DNA from: Brachionus rotundiformis
Lineage: Eukaryota; Rotifera; Eurotatoria; Ploima; Brachionidae
Assembly (NCBI GenBank): GCA_016802295.1
Contig: JAESIW010000162.1
Span: 1,219,346-1,283,345 of the forward strand
Direction: 5' to 3'
DNA: 64,000 nt
Positions within the stretch are counted from its first letter, which is position 1; each line of letters starts with the position of its first letter. Positions 21,280 to 33,215 of this stretch are shown here, in pieces. Under the pieces are notes generated by a model. The model saw only the letters and a program-made list of their open reading frames with translations, was not told where the DNA came from and searched no databases. The position numbers and the translations under genes were made by a program.

Positions 21280-23975
21280 TTATTCTTTTTTTTGTTCATT
21301 TATTTTTAAACTGTAAATTGAATTTTGATTCAGATCTGTTTCATTTTCTTTAGTTCGAGTTTTGTCACTCATGGGTCGCTTTGTCAAAGACAAATTACTT
21401 GCAGTTTGTCTCACATTACCAAATGAAGACTCGTTCCTTATTGACTTGGAATTTGCCAATTTTGAGTATTCAAGATTATGTTGTAATATTTTAAACTCTT
21501 TATTTTTGTCAAAAAGTTTCGAGTACTCCGGAGATTTGCTTGCAAATTGATAAAAATCATCTAAATAATATAATAAAAAAATATTTGTGAATTTCTTTTA
21601 AACTAAAAAGTTCTTAAAATTTACCAAAGGTAACAAAATGCTGTTTTTTCTGGTCAATCTTTTCGAACAAAATTCTAATATCTTCTTTTGACATGGAAAA
21701 ATTTGAAGACAAAATTGACTGAAAATCTTCCAAGTTAACATTATTTTTACCATTTTTATTAAACATCTTAATCATTTTGATTTAAAGAAATAATACTTTT
21801 CAAAATTATTTTGGTTACCTCGAAGGCAAGCTTTAGATTTGCCTGGTTGTCTTCGGGACGAGCTATCAGACACAAGCCAATTATAAACTCTCTAAAATCT
21901 ATCTTTCCGTCTTTATTCTTTTATCATTTTTAATCTATAAGCTTGGTATTTTTCAATTTTAAAATAAATAATACTCGGTCATAAAGTTCAAACACATTGT
22001 AAGTATCTGAATTAACTGGAAGTTCTAAATAATTACAAAAATCTTCATAGGTCATTTTGCCGTCATTTTTTCTGGCATATGAAGCAAATTTTTTCAACAA
22101 CTCTTCACAATTATCAAAATTAATTCTTAATAAAAATATTAATAAATTAATTTCTCCAAAAATTTGTTTATCTACTTAAGTTTTTCTTTAATTTGTACAA
22201 ACTCGATAATAGCCGACTCGAGTGGTAGATTTAGCTCTCTAGCTCGGCACATAAGCCTACAATCTTCATAAGAATGATTCGTTGTAATCACATTTAAAAA
22301 TCTTAAAACTATAATTAAAAAAATTCAATTTTTTAATTTAAGTTCATACTCTGCCATTTTGGTTCGTACATTGAAAGCAAATAAGAGCGCATCTTGCTTT
22401 TCTCTATCATCTGGCTCATAAATTGGCAAATACTTTATAAAAATAAACTCTCATTTTGTAATAATTCTAATTTAATTAGCTACAAAAGAAGCGAAATTTG
22501 AGCAAAATTTATTTAAGATTGATTGATTTAGTTTTTTTTAATTAGCTATAATTATTAATAAAAATTTTATCTTTTTCAATTTTTTTAAAGATTTGCTAAA
22601 AAATTAAAAAAAATTTATTTAAGATTTATTTTGATCTTTTGCTAATTACTATTCATTATTCATTTGAATACTAATTTTAAGCTATTCAAATAGAAGTTTT
22701 TTAAAATTCAATTTAATTTAAATTAAAATGTAATATGCACCTTTAAAAAAAAATTTATTTTACGAGTTAATTTGATTTTTTTTACTTAAATTAAGTTCAT
22801 GTATTTTTTTAGAATTTTTTAATTTTTATAAAATTTTATAAATTTTATATTAGTAATTATTATGTCGGAAAAAAAACCCTATTTTTATTATTGTTTTTAA
22901 GACTAAGTTGCATAATATTTGTTAAAAATTTTTTTACTTTTTAGAATTAGAATAAGTATAAAGATTACTATTTTAATTTAATATTTAACTCTATCACAAT
23001 TAGATATGGATAAATCTTACATGAACTTCCATAATGTTGTTAAATTGGCAAAGAGTCAGTAAAGAAACTTTGAAAACGCTTAGACCTTGCCACGTCCATG
23101 TGATAGTGTTAATCTTATTTCTATATTTGATGACAACCGGTTGAACGGGCAGCTTGGGTATAAAGGCTCCTTTAAAAAAATTGAAAATTTAATCTACCTT
23201 TAATAATTGAGAAACATCTAACCTGGCTTGAAGTTGATCAGACACGATCCATTGGTGGTGGTTCCTTCTGGAAAAATGAGAACTTGAGGCCAGTCACAAT
23301 TCGGATCAGACCTATCTATTATTGTCTGAATGGTGACCTGTTTGTTGTTCACGTCCTCACGTCTTACCAAAATAGGCTGAACAGCTCGCACAACACGACC
23401 CACTATTGGTAAATTTCCATTTTCAGCGCGAGAGATGGCGGTAGGCAAGCCGAGTATGAAAAAAAGAAAAGCATCAAAGTAGCTCGTGTGGGGTGCAGCC
23501 ACAAATATAGTCGATTCTGTACGGGTGCATCTTTTACCAAACTTTCTTATTGAATGAAAGCCACAACAAAAAGCCAATGCTCTGCCTAGGAATCTGAGAA
23601 TTCCACGGGCTTTTTTGCGCCAGCCCCGTAACGGATGCTCTTTTAAATCATCCTTACTAACACCCAAAGTCATTACTAAACCAACTATCATGGCAATCGA
23701 AAAAATCACAGATAAACAGATGATACGAATCGGCATGAGTAAGAATCCGCCAAGAACTAGCTTTATTTTAGAATGTTTTAGATCGTAATCTTTATTCTCA
23801 TGACCAAAATTACTTGAAGCCATTGGTACCATTTGAGTTTGGGATCATGGTAAAATGGATTTTTTACCAAAGGCTCTAGCAATGAATTCTCTCGCATTAT
23901 CTTACTGTATTCGCGTTTTTGGGTCAACGATGAGAAACTCTCGTTCGATACCTTGTTTGTTGAGTTGGCTGTCAT
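21280..23975 (-). CDS. LPCAT1/2-like lysophospholipid acyltransferase with EF-hands
   Basis: This is one minus-strand gene with at least nine exons. The first are 23814-23975, 23223-23760, 23021-23169, 22350-22432 and 22176-22301; further exons run down to a TAA at 21280-21282. It encodes a PlsC-family acyltransferase that adds an acyl-CoA chain to lysophosphatidylcholine, normally at ER or lipid-droplet membranes. The catalytic box is HTSYFD (HX4D) and a second box is FPEGTTTNG. It has a hydrophobic segment near residues 55-85, a conserved block KPGAFIPKLPVQPVVIKY followed by ITWTWQG and LTLCQF, and a C-terminal EF-hand region. The loop DRNKDGKIDFRE (split by an intron) is a canonical calcium site; a second, degenerate EF-hand (FNKNGKNNVNLEDF) lacks acidic ligands. 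The tail has no clear ER-retrieval signal. LPCAT1 versus LPCAT2 cannot be decided. The first intron is only 53 nt. Confidence 0.92.
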
Positions 23976-26900
23976 ATTTTTTATAAAATGGCTAAATTGG
24001 TATAATGTTTAGCTTTTTAATTCAGGTTAAAAAAAAAGCATTTCTTAACAAGCTCTATCTTCGTAAATTTGTCAGAATTTGCGGCTTTGGAAATTTTTTA
24101 GAATATAATTCAAATTTAGGCTTTAAAATTCAATATAAATTATGATTAATATCTAAATTTATGTTTGAGTGAAAACAATTTATTTATAAAAAAAAATAAA
24201 AATATATAAGCCAAACGGTAGTTTAACATTGTTGAAGAAAAAAGCCAAAAATAATCTAAGTGTGCCTTTAATTTGTGTATAAAAATAAGGAACTGATGGC
24301 TATTGGGTTCATTGGTTTGTCTTTTGTATCTATTTTTAAACAAGAATTGTCAATGTAATCAAAATTTGTTAGGTGTAAAATTTTAATCAAATTTGAAAGT
24401 AAATTAAATAGAAAAATAAAACAAAATTATTAATTATCATTTGTTAAATTGTCCAAATAAAATACAATATAAATATTCTTTTTTTTTGAGAATTTATTAT
24501 TTAAAAATATTTTTTTGTCACAATAGGTCCCATATTTAAAGAAAAAGAGATTTTTTTGTTCAAGATATATTATAAATTATGAAGAATTTATGCTTAAAAC
24601 GATGCCGATTCTTGAGCGAACGGTTCGCTTGTTTGAAATAATTTGCTCCAGGAAATAGAATTTATTCTTTGATAAAAGAAATTAAAAAAATATAAATAAT
24701 AATAATTTTTACCTGATAAGTAATAATGAACATTAGTTTATTTAAATTTAGAGATTAATTTACTACAAAAACATTTTTTGGCTGACCAGGTCAGAAAAAT
24801 TGATCAAATGTGAGCTTTTCTATTTTTGTTTTTGTAATTTTTTAGATTAATAAAAACAAACTATATATTCTCATGTTTAATATATTTCTTATCCGAATTT
24901 TAAATATAGATAAAGACAGCTTGTTATTAGTCTTGATCATGTAGAAAAAAAATTTAAAAAAATTTATTATTAGTCTAATTAAACAAGAATTTATTTAAAT
25001 CTTTTTTGACAAGACTTGAGTATCAAGTATCAAGCGAGCCAGAATAAATCAGTCAATCAAGCTAAGCCAATTTGAATGAATACCATACGAAATAAAGCTT
25101 TTTTAATTTGGATGGTTGGTCATGGGAAAGAGGCTCAAATTTATGGTATTTGACTCTGAGCGCTAATAATGCCACTAATTAAGTTATTACTGTTTCTTGC
25201 TAAATAAAAGCCTATTCTAATTCTTGCTTTTCAATAAAATTTAATTTGAGTGCGGGCCCAAAAGGCCAGCAATTCGTTTCACTTGTCACAATATTTATTC
25301 ATTCGGATATAGGTTAATTATTTTCTTAAAACTATTTCTTTATATCGTCGAACCAAATATAATTCATTATTAGAAAAAAAAAAACCTATTAGGACTGGTA
25401 ATAAAGGTGGTTGAAATTTTAAAATTCAAATTTAATGAATTTAAACTAATTGCAATTACATAAAATAGGAAGCTTGGAAACAATGATAAACGCGAGCTTG
25501 TATCCCATTTCAATCAACAAATAATTACTATGCCTCTCGATTGTTTGAATTGCTTTAATAGTAGATTAGCTTTTTTCTCATAATTTGCCAAAATTTGGGT
25601 CAAGCAAAAATACTCAAGTGTAAAAATAATCAAGATATATACTTTTTATTAATTAATTTTTTTCTTTCTTTTTTATTTTTTAATTATTACCAACTTGATT
25701 GATCTGCTGGCACAATTTTATTTGTATTTGTATGCGGATATTTTTTTAGCAAACAAAAATTTAAAGTGTAAATTATTTAATTGGAAAAAATTAGTTTCCA
25801 TGGTTACATGGCTTGATAATTGCAAATCAGAACAAGGAAACTGACTTATTTGCTAATATGATTTTTTTTAATAATACAACTCAAACAATAACAATTGTTA
25901 ATCTTTTATAATTTTATCGATATTTTCTTAAATGCCAGAAGCTTTTGATTCCAAGTTTTTCAGCTATCTCAGACAGAATTTTTTTGAATTTAGTGAAAAA
26001 TTCATGTCCCATTGCGGAAGACTTTTTTCTACAATTTATTCTACAATTAAGAAAAAGGGATTAATTTTGGTTTTATTTCTTTTTCTATCAATTATTCAAA
26101 CTTTTACCTAATTCATAAAAATATTTGTTTGTCAATCATCCATTGAATTGAGCCAAGTTTGCCCAGAGATTAAACTATTGATGAATCGGTGCGTTGCATC
26201 GAGCTGATCTCTAGGACAAACAATGTCATCCGAATTAAATAGTAAAAATATTTTGTGTAAATAATAATTTAAGATAATTCTAGATTTTAAGGTGTTTGTG
26301 TTCAAATGAAACAGGTGGATAAAAATAGAGTAAATAAATCAAGCATTTTGACGGCATTTACGGATCGTCAAATATTTGAATAAAATCTACAACTATCAAT
26401 CTTTGACATAAATACGAGATCGTATCTACACTAATTACAAATTCAATTTAGAATTAAATTTAAAATCAATTAAAAACTTGATCTGAATAAGGTGTAGAAA
26501 TAGAATTAGGGGGTCAATAGCTTTGACCAAATAGCTTAATGGTCTCTTAAAAAGAAGACTCTTTTTAGAATTGTTAAAAAGCTGAATAAACTGTTCGATT
26601 TGGGTTAAATTAGCTCAGATCTATTATGATCTTTGTTCATTCAAAATATTTTGGGTATTAAGTTTCAAGAAATTCAAAATGGATAATTTTTAAAAAATTA
26701 TTTTCAAAACAGGTTTTTTAAAATTTGTTTTAAGAAGTTTTAGTATCCAATTTTGTATAGAATCAAACTAAATTTGTAATAGCCTACCTATATGTAAAAA
26801 AAATATATGATTTTATTTATTATGGCTTACGTAATGCTCAAACTCTTACTCAATTTTTGTTGATTTTTTTGATTTATTAAAATTTTAATAAAAATAAGTT

Positions 26901-28408
26901 TATTTGTTAAGATGAATATTTTTTTAGAATTCACACCGGTCTACCTAAATCAAAAATTTGTTCGAATAAAGAATTTTTATCACTTTTTTTTTAAGGACTA
27001 AAATTAGAGGGTCTGAATTTATAAACTTCTTAATTTATTAAATTCAATTAATTTTCTATACAAAAGCAATTACTCAACTTAATAGACCTAAATTTATGAC
27101 CCTTAAGTTTAATGTTTTATTAAAATAGTCGACACAAATTATTTCAATAGTTAGAAAAAAGACTTTTAAAAAGAATAGTTCATTTTTGTAAAATTTCGTT
27201 TTAAATAGTAATTTATTTTATATTTTTGGATATTCAGGCTATTTAAATCAATTTTAGTCAAAAATAATATTTTTTCTATTCTTTGACATTAAACACATTC
27301 TTGTCAAAAAGCTAAAAAATAAAGATTTACTAATATTTATACAAGATTTTGTGATTAAAAGTTTAATTTCATTCTATTTAAAAATTAAATCGAAAATACA
27401 ATTTTTGTAGCTTATCCCTAGTTTATGTAGATTAGTGGTCTTTGTTCGAAAAGATAATCGAAAATTATGTGGATGCAGCTCATTTAAATTAGATTGTTTG
27501 CCACTTGTTTTGGTGTATAAGTTACGGAATTTTGAGCAATTTCAAGTTCCAAAGCTATTGAGAGTTTATACGGATTTGGTCCGAACTTTATCTTGCTTCT
27601 TTAATTTGAAATTTTTTTAAGTCATCATGATAAACCAAAATTCTAATAAATTAAAACAAAGTAGAAATATTTTCTTTAAAATAAATCTTAATTTATGGTG
27701 GTTTTTAGAAAACATATGACCATATTTTCTTAATGAATAAATCAGGGTTTTCTTTGTCATCTATCTCGGACTGTCTTCTTTTAACAATTTAGATTAAGCA
27801 AAAATTTTAATTGCTAATCTACTAGGTTATCTAGATTTCGATACCAATAATTTTGAATTAGGTCTTCGAAAAAAAAAATTTCTCTAAAGATAAGATATCA
27901 CTTTATTTATTTTAAATCAAATAGCCTTTGCTTGAATAATTTAAAAATTTCATGTCACGGAATCTTTATCCTTAAGTCATTTAAGAATGAGTTGTTTTAA
28001 TATTTAAATTTAAAAAATAAATAAAAAAAATTGTTCAAATGAGTCTAAATTGATTCTATTATATTAAGTCTGCTTTATTTAGAAGATTTTTTAATCCAGC
28101 CTAAACTTATCTTACTAAACTTTGCTTATCACTAATAAGATTTAACTATCGAGAAATTTCGAATTGTTTATAAATGATTAATATTTTAATCTAAGTATTT
28201 TGAGTATGAATAGTTTTTTAAGGGTAATAATTAATAATTATTTCCAATTAATTTTTAGTGAGCAACATGTCATCTAAAAACTAAAAATAATTTTATAAAA
28301 AAATTTATTTAGATTATCATGAATTTAACCTAAATACGGATACAATTTTCAAACCGAACTAGAAATTTTGTTTAAGAAAAATTAATTAAAATTTAGTCAA
28401 TTTAAACC
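23976..28408. other. Gene desert between LPCAT and LRR-Ig genes
   Basis: About 4.4 kb without a supported gene. The sequence is AT-rich with scattered richer patches (24595-24660, 25240-25290, 26140-26240). An odd palindrome GCGAACGGTTCGC lies at 24616-24628. Open frames here are short, start from non-ATG codons and lack coding composition. The region probably contains promoters for the two divergently transcribed neighbours. Confidence 0.4.
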
Positions 28409-30505
28409 ATGATTAATAGGATACTACCAGTTGTAGTATTATGTATAATACTCTACAATTCTACATTAGCTACAGAACAATCAGTCAACTTGTTGAAAAT
28501 TAATCGAAATATAGAAACCCATCAGGTAAAGGGTCATCTGAGCCATCCTTACTACGTTGACAATTCAAGTTTATGCCAAATTTTGTTTTATACTGCACTT
28601 AAAGTCATTAAAAACTGTTCGAGTCTTAATTTGGCCGGGAGTGATTTGAATTTTTTATCACAGAATACCATGTCAGTAACAGAGCTAATTTTGTCCAACA
28701 ACAATTTTGAATCAAGTGTGCCATACACCCAAATAAACATGTACGCCACAGTCAGGATACTTGATCTCGGCTACAATCGCCTTAACAATTTCAACACCGA
28801 GATAAAGCTAATTGACTGTAATCAAACATGTATCAAATACCTTAAATTTAACCACAATCGCTTCACCAAAATTCCCATTCTGAGCGCAACATGCTCTAAC
28901 AACTTGATCGGCCTAAACATGTCCTACAACCAAGAAATAACCAACATCGATCAAGATGTTAATATTTTTCCACTAATGCCACATTTGGAATATTTGGACC
29001 TTGCCTATTGTAGCATAGAGCACCTCAATGTAAACAATACAAGCATATTTATCAAAATGCCAAATTTGGTGCATTTGAACATGACTGGCAATCGGATCAA
29101 AGACATTTATCCGAATCCATTTTTGAGCCTATTGCATCTGCAGTATCTGAGCTTTGATCCAAGCTTGCTGCAGTGTAACAGCTCCATTTTATGGCTTAAA
29201 TACTATTTACAAATGAATCCGAGGATTCTGGGCATATGGCCGAACGGCACTCTTTCCAGCCTTCCTTACCAGCCTTTTTGCTTTAACATTCTCACCAATC
29301 AGTCCCAAAACATAATCACCTCTTCAAACTCAAGCTTTTACACAGGCATTTACTTGACTACCTCCATAGATACCAGGGACATAAGTGTAATGCAGGGCAA
29401 GACTTTGGATCTAGACTGTGAAAAATACAGTGTGCCAGCTTCGGATCTATGGTGGACTCTGAATGACCGGGTATTAAGTAAATCTGTCAATGGCGAGTCA
29501 CCATATGAGTTTATTGAAAATTTTAATCCTATCAATTCTCCAACTTTTTTTAACAAAACAAGTGTTTTGCGCATAAAGAACATAGAAGATAAACTAGCTG
29601 GTGTTTATTCATGCAGAGCGTTCTATCTAAATGTTAGTTTGAATAGATTCCATAAGAATATAGCTTCCATTTCGTTTCGTGTAAGAGTGGAGCCTGGTCC
29701 GAAAGCAGCTGGCTTTTTGACTGGTGGACAAATAGCAGCCATAGTTGTTGGGTCTGTGGCAGCGTTTTTATTGCTGTGTTTGCTTCTATTTTTGTGTCTA
29801 TGGTGCTGCTGTTTCAAGAGAGGTATCTGCTGTTGTTGCTGTCCTCGCAAGGATAGATCGGACAAATTTTCCAAAAACACATTGGGCTACTCGAGTACCA
29901 CAAATTCAAAAAAGCATCTGACTGAATTTAGTTCAGATAATAGGCTAGAAGTGGACGACAATTCGTCCGGTTTCCACGACTTGAGTGACTCGAGGCCCAA
30001 CTATGTCATAAACACAATCTCTAGTAGAACTGGTCGTGGTCAGTTCGATTCTCTGGGAATCGTTAACAGTTATGAAAAAAGAGATGACATTTTGAATGCA
30101 GATGGCACAGTTATGATTGATGAGTATCCTTTGACCAATTTGAATAATAGAGTCAATGTGTATAATGTTCAAAGTAACAACCAATTTAGCACAGATTACC
30201 AATCAAGTGACATCAATTCGAACCTATATGCAAACAAAAGCTCCATAAACAACGGCTTTTTGGCTGATGATAGCAATTATGGTCATCGTTTAGAGGCGCC
30301 CATGCAGCGCTATGTGGAAACAACTGAGTACAGTTCTAATCATTTTATTTCCGAGAGTGACTATGAGGGCAGAAATGAGTATCGTGATGAGAAAATGGTC
30401 AACAAAATTGAATACGATGACCAAGATTACAATCAACAGTATTTTATGCCGGATGAGTATCATAAACAAGTTAATGTCTACAACAAATATGATAGTGATG
30501 TTTAA
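28409..30505 (+). CDS. LRR-Ig single-pass transmembrane receptor
   Basis: A single-exon ORF of 698 aa from ATG 28409 to TAA 30505. It has a signal peptide at residues 1-21 (ILPVVVLCIILYNSTLA). Leucine-rich repeats run from about 70 to 250 (for example VTELILSNNNF, VRILDLGYNRLNNF, LEYLDLAYCSIEHL, LVHLNMTGNRI). A cysteine-containing cap is followed by an Ig-like domain at about 320-425 (LDLDCEKY, WWTLND, AGVYSCRAF). A membrane segment lies at about 438-467, then a very cysteine-rich juxtamembrane stretch (CLWCCCFKRGICCCCC), probably palmitoylated, and a ~210-aa tyrosine- and asparagine-rich cytoplasmic tail. Many N-glycosylation sequons lie outside. The layout is that of LIG-family adhesion or guidance receptors (LINGO, LRIG, kekkon). 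No kinase or TIR domain is present. Lack of introns is unusual beside its neighbours. Confidence 0.9.
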   Translation: MINRILPVVVLCIILYNSTLATEQSVNLLKINRNIETHQVKGHLSHPYYVDNSSLCQILFYTALKVIKNCSSLNLAGSDLNFLSQNTMSVTELILSNNNFESSVPYTQINMYATVRILDLGYNRLNNFNTEIKLIDCNQTCIKYLKFNHNRFTKIPILSATCSNNLIGLNMSYNQEITNIDQDVNIFPLMPHLEYLDLAYCSIEHLNVNNTSIFIKMPNLVHLNMTGNRIKDIYPNPFLSLLHLQYLSFDPSLLQCNSSILWLKYYLQMNPRILGIWPNGTLSSLPYQPFCFNILTNQSQNIITSSNSSFYTGIYLTTSIDTRDISVMQGKTLDLDCEKYSVPASDLWWTLNDRVLSKSVNGESPYEFIENFNPINSPTFFNKTSVLRIKNIEDKLAGVYSCRAFYLNVSLNRFHKNIASISFRVRVEPGPKAAGFLTGGQIAAIVVGSVAAFLLLCLLLFLCLWCCCFKRGICCCCCPRKDRSDKFSKNTLGYSSTTNSKKHLTEFSSDNRLEVDDNSSGFHDLSDSRPNYVINTISSRTGRGQFDSLGIVNSYEKRDDILNADGTVMIDEYPLTNLNNRVNVYNVQSNNQFSTDYQSSDINSNLYANKSSINNGFLADDSNYGHRLEAPMQRYVETTEYSSNHFISESDYEGRNEYRDEKMVNKIEYDDQDYNQQYFMPDEYHKQVNVYNKYDSDV

Positions 30506-31320
30506 ATATGAGTCAAGAGAAAAAGCCGGCTATTTATTTTCATGATCATATATATAATAATAATAAATGTCTATTAGAATAATAATTATATAAAGTTGAA
30601 TGATTTAAGACATCCAATGGCGAAAACAGTGAATATTTACTTGAGATAAAATATTAAAATATAAAATTAAATTGTGTTTTAATAGTTGTATTTTGTTTAA
30701 AATTTGGTCATCATCATTCCATTTTAATTAAAGCATTAAATCACTTTTTTCTATTTGACGGTATTAAGTGTAAAGATTTCTTTATTCGTTATATATTAAA
30801 AAATTGTTTTTTTTTTCATTTATAACTTTTAAATTAAAAATTATTCCACTAATTAATTGAATTTTTGAATAAACTTATTTAAAATATAAAACATATTTTT
30901 CTTGTAAAAATTTATCAAATAATTATCAAAAAATAAATACCTTTTACTATTCATAATTATATATCTAATCAATTTATCTCTTACTCAACCATCTACTGAT
31001 CATGCAAACCAAAGCATTGGACTGCAAGAAAGCTCTGTTTTTCGTATCCTTAATAATATTTATAATAATAACAATAAGCAACCAAACTATCTTATATTTT
31101 TGTAAATTTCCTTGTATAATGTAATGTGCTGGTTTAATATCAGACGTAAGAAATAAATAAGTTTTTAGAGACAGTCAATATTTACACTTCAAAGTAAGAA
31201 AGAATTAGAAGGAACTGAGAGGGGCTTATAATAGAAATTGTTTGTTAAGTAAATTGAAATTTATTATGTTGTTAAATTAAAAATATCTAAATAAAATTTA
31301 AAGCGAAATGAATAGACTCA
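30506..31320. other. Intergenic, no gene seen
   Basis: AT-rich 3' flank of the LRR-Ig gene, with AATAA-like words near 30555-30570. Nothing else is recognised before the LINE fragment. Confidence 0.4.
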
Positions 31321-31329
31321 TTCCAAACA

Positions 31330-31662
31330 AGCTGGTACTTATTCAAAAATGATATCTAAAATAAATCCACACAAAGAAGAATCTTTTAGACTTTTAAACA
31401 TAGGACTTATCAGACCGCATCTTGAATACGCTGAAAGTATTTGGAACCCTTCAACGAAAGCTGGCATAAACATCATCCATGTCCTTCAATGTTTGAAAGA
31501 AGAAAGGTTAATGGCTTTAAAGCGGGTATCGACAGAAAAGTGTTGGAAAAAGAAAGAAACAAAATACTACCATAGCTCTAATAGAGCTAAATACCGGAAG
31601 GATTAGTATATATTTCTATAATGCAGTCTCATAACTACTAATACCAACAATTTTAATTCAGA
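31330..31662 (+). pseudogene. LINE 3' fragment with internal deletion
   Basis: Plus-strand copy of the same LINE family as 19468-20308. It shares IGLIRPHLEYAESIWNPSTK (31407-31466), then VLQCLKEERLMAL, and the identical 3' terminal words (CTCTAATAGAGCTAAAT, TTTCTATAATGCAGTCTC). Relative to the other copy, the LEDHRTRGDLIQ section is missing, apparently deleted between short TAATGG(C/T)TTTAAA-like words. It is a non-functional fossil. Confidence 0.8.
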
Positions 31663-31711
31663 CTAGTGGTCACTTAAAATAATTAAAAAAAGTTCTTTAA
31701 AATATATTAAT

Positions 31712-32745
31712 TTATTTTAGGAAATAATTTTTCCATATTTTTAGAAAAACTTCAGTTGAATCAGTGAGAATAAAAAAATACTTTTTTAAGAAAGAGTATT
31801 TATTTTGTTCAATTAGTTTTGTAATTGCAGCTGTTTTGAAGGTTATCTGATTATTGAGAATTTTAAACTCAGCATTTACCATTTTGGCAAGCATGCCAAC
31901 ATAAACGTCCTCAAATATAAATGGCTTTTTGAACATTGAAGCTTGGTAAAGACGGCTCACTAGATCATTTGTGATTAAATAAGCTAAGCCATTACAATAA
32001 GGATCAAAATATTTCCCATTAAATTCTTCATAGCTGATATAGAATTTAGATTGATTCGAACGATTTGGCTTTGGAAACTTGATGTATTTACCAATAATGG
32101 CATTACGAAATCCTTTTGTCATTTTCTTATCACTAAAATACTTAATTAAACTTTTTGTATTCACCACAACATCATCATCAATTTTAAGTGAATATTTAGC
32201 TTTGGAACAAAAATTTGTAACCCATTTAAATCCCATTATGGTCTTTAGAGTCAAATTGTTATAAGAATCTATGAAATTTTCTTGGACAATATCTGAATAC
32301 TGTTCAAATTCTCTTTTTATTTGCTGATCAATGGTTTTGTTTTGTGGATTTGCGAGTAAAAAAACAACTTTAAGATTTTTTTCAAAAAGTGACTTCTGAG
32401 CCCATGTTTGTCTGATTAGGCTGCGTTGGTCAAAATTTTTTGGCGAACTGCACACAAAAGCGATGATTAAAAGTCCATCGCCATGATCTTTGCCACAGAT
32501 GTTCAGGCCAGGATTCAATATGTAGTCGAAATCATGTGGGTTTATGGTCGATTTTATTCTTTTTGTGACCAAAGACACTGGGTGGTTGTTTTGGTAAGCA
32601 GTTTTTTGAGTCAAATATAGATAGCACAATATACTAAATATTATTATAGCATAGAATACTTGTTTATAAAATTAAAAGAATTAAAAAATCAAAAAAATTC
32701 AAACTTACCTAAGATAAATTTTCTCATTATTAAAATAAAATTCAT
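31712..32745 (-). CDS. Beta-1,3-galactosyltransferase family (GT31) glycosyltransferase
   Basis: Two exons, 32709-32745 and 31712-32658, give 327 aa. The first holds only 12 codons, from ATG 32745, before a strong GGTAAGT donor. Splicing builds a type II signal anchor (KFILVFYAIIIFSILCYLYL), as expected for a Golgi enzyme. GT31 motifs are in order: RSLIRQTW, a KIDDDVVVN metal-binding DxD box, YFDPYCNGLAYLIT, and FEDVYVG. The enzyme would transfer galactose or a related sugar from UDP-sugar in beta-1,3 linkage to glycans. Donor and acceptor within B3GALT/B3GNT cannot be fixed. N-glycosylation sequons (NKT, NLT, NRS, NQS) lie in the lumenal part. The last ~40 residues are lysine- and phenylalanine-rich. 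Confidence 0.9.
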
Positions 32746-33215
32746 TGAGTAGTTTGTGAAAAAAACATAAAAATATCTATTTTCTGCCGGGAAATGAAAA
32801 TTTGTCCTTTACTTTTTGATAATTTTATTCCAAAAAGTAATTACTCTTTGATTCATTAAATTTTATCATTTCGAAGTTTTGATTTGTTTGTAATTCAAGA
32901 TTTTTATGTTTATTTTTTTCAAAAAATTGTCAAATCTTAACATAACATATTTTTTCCGACTTGTGATGACATTAAAAAATTTCTGTTGAGCAAAAACTCA
33001 AAATTTATGTCCAATTAATTTAATTAATGAAAATAATCGAAAATATTCGAAATTATTTATCATTATATTCTAATAATGGCTGAAAGAGATTATGATTCTA
33101 TTTTAAGCTAAACAAATTTTCAAAAAATTTAATTTAATTGTTAATTAATGAATAAAAAAAACAAATTTATTTTGGAAAAAATTTTAATTGAAAAATATAA
33201 ATCAAAGTTTAAATT
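32746..33215. other. Intergenic, no gene seen
   Basis: AT-rich spacer between the GT31 start and the 3' end of the multipass membrane protein gene. No feature is recognised. Confidence 0.4.

Noticed and set aside
24146..24343. 65-codon minus-strand ORF in the desert
   Set aside because: AT-rich, Phe/Lys/Leu-dominated peptide without motif or coding composition.
27435..27620. 61-codon plus-strand ORF
   Set aside because: Starts at GTG, lacks recognisable motif and has no splice partner; probably chance.
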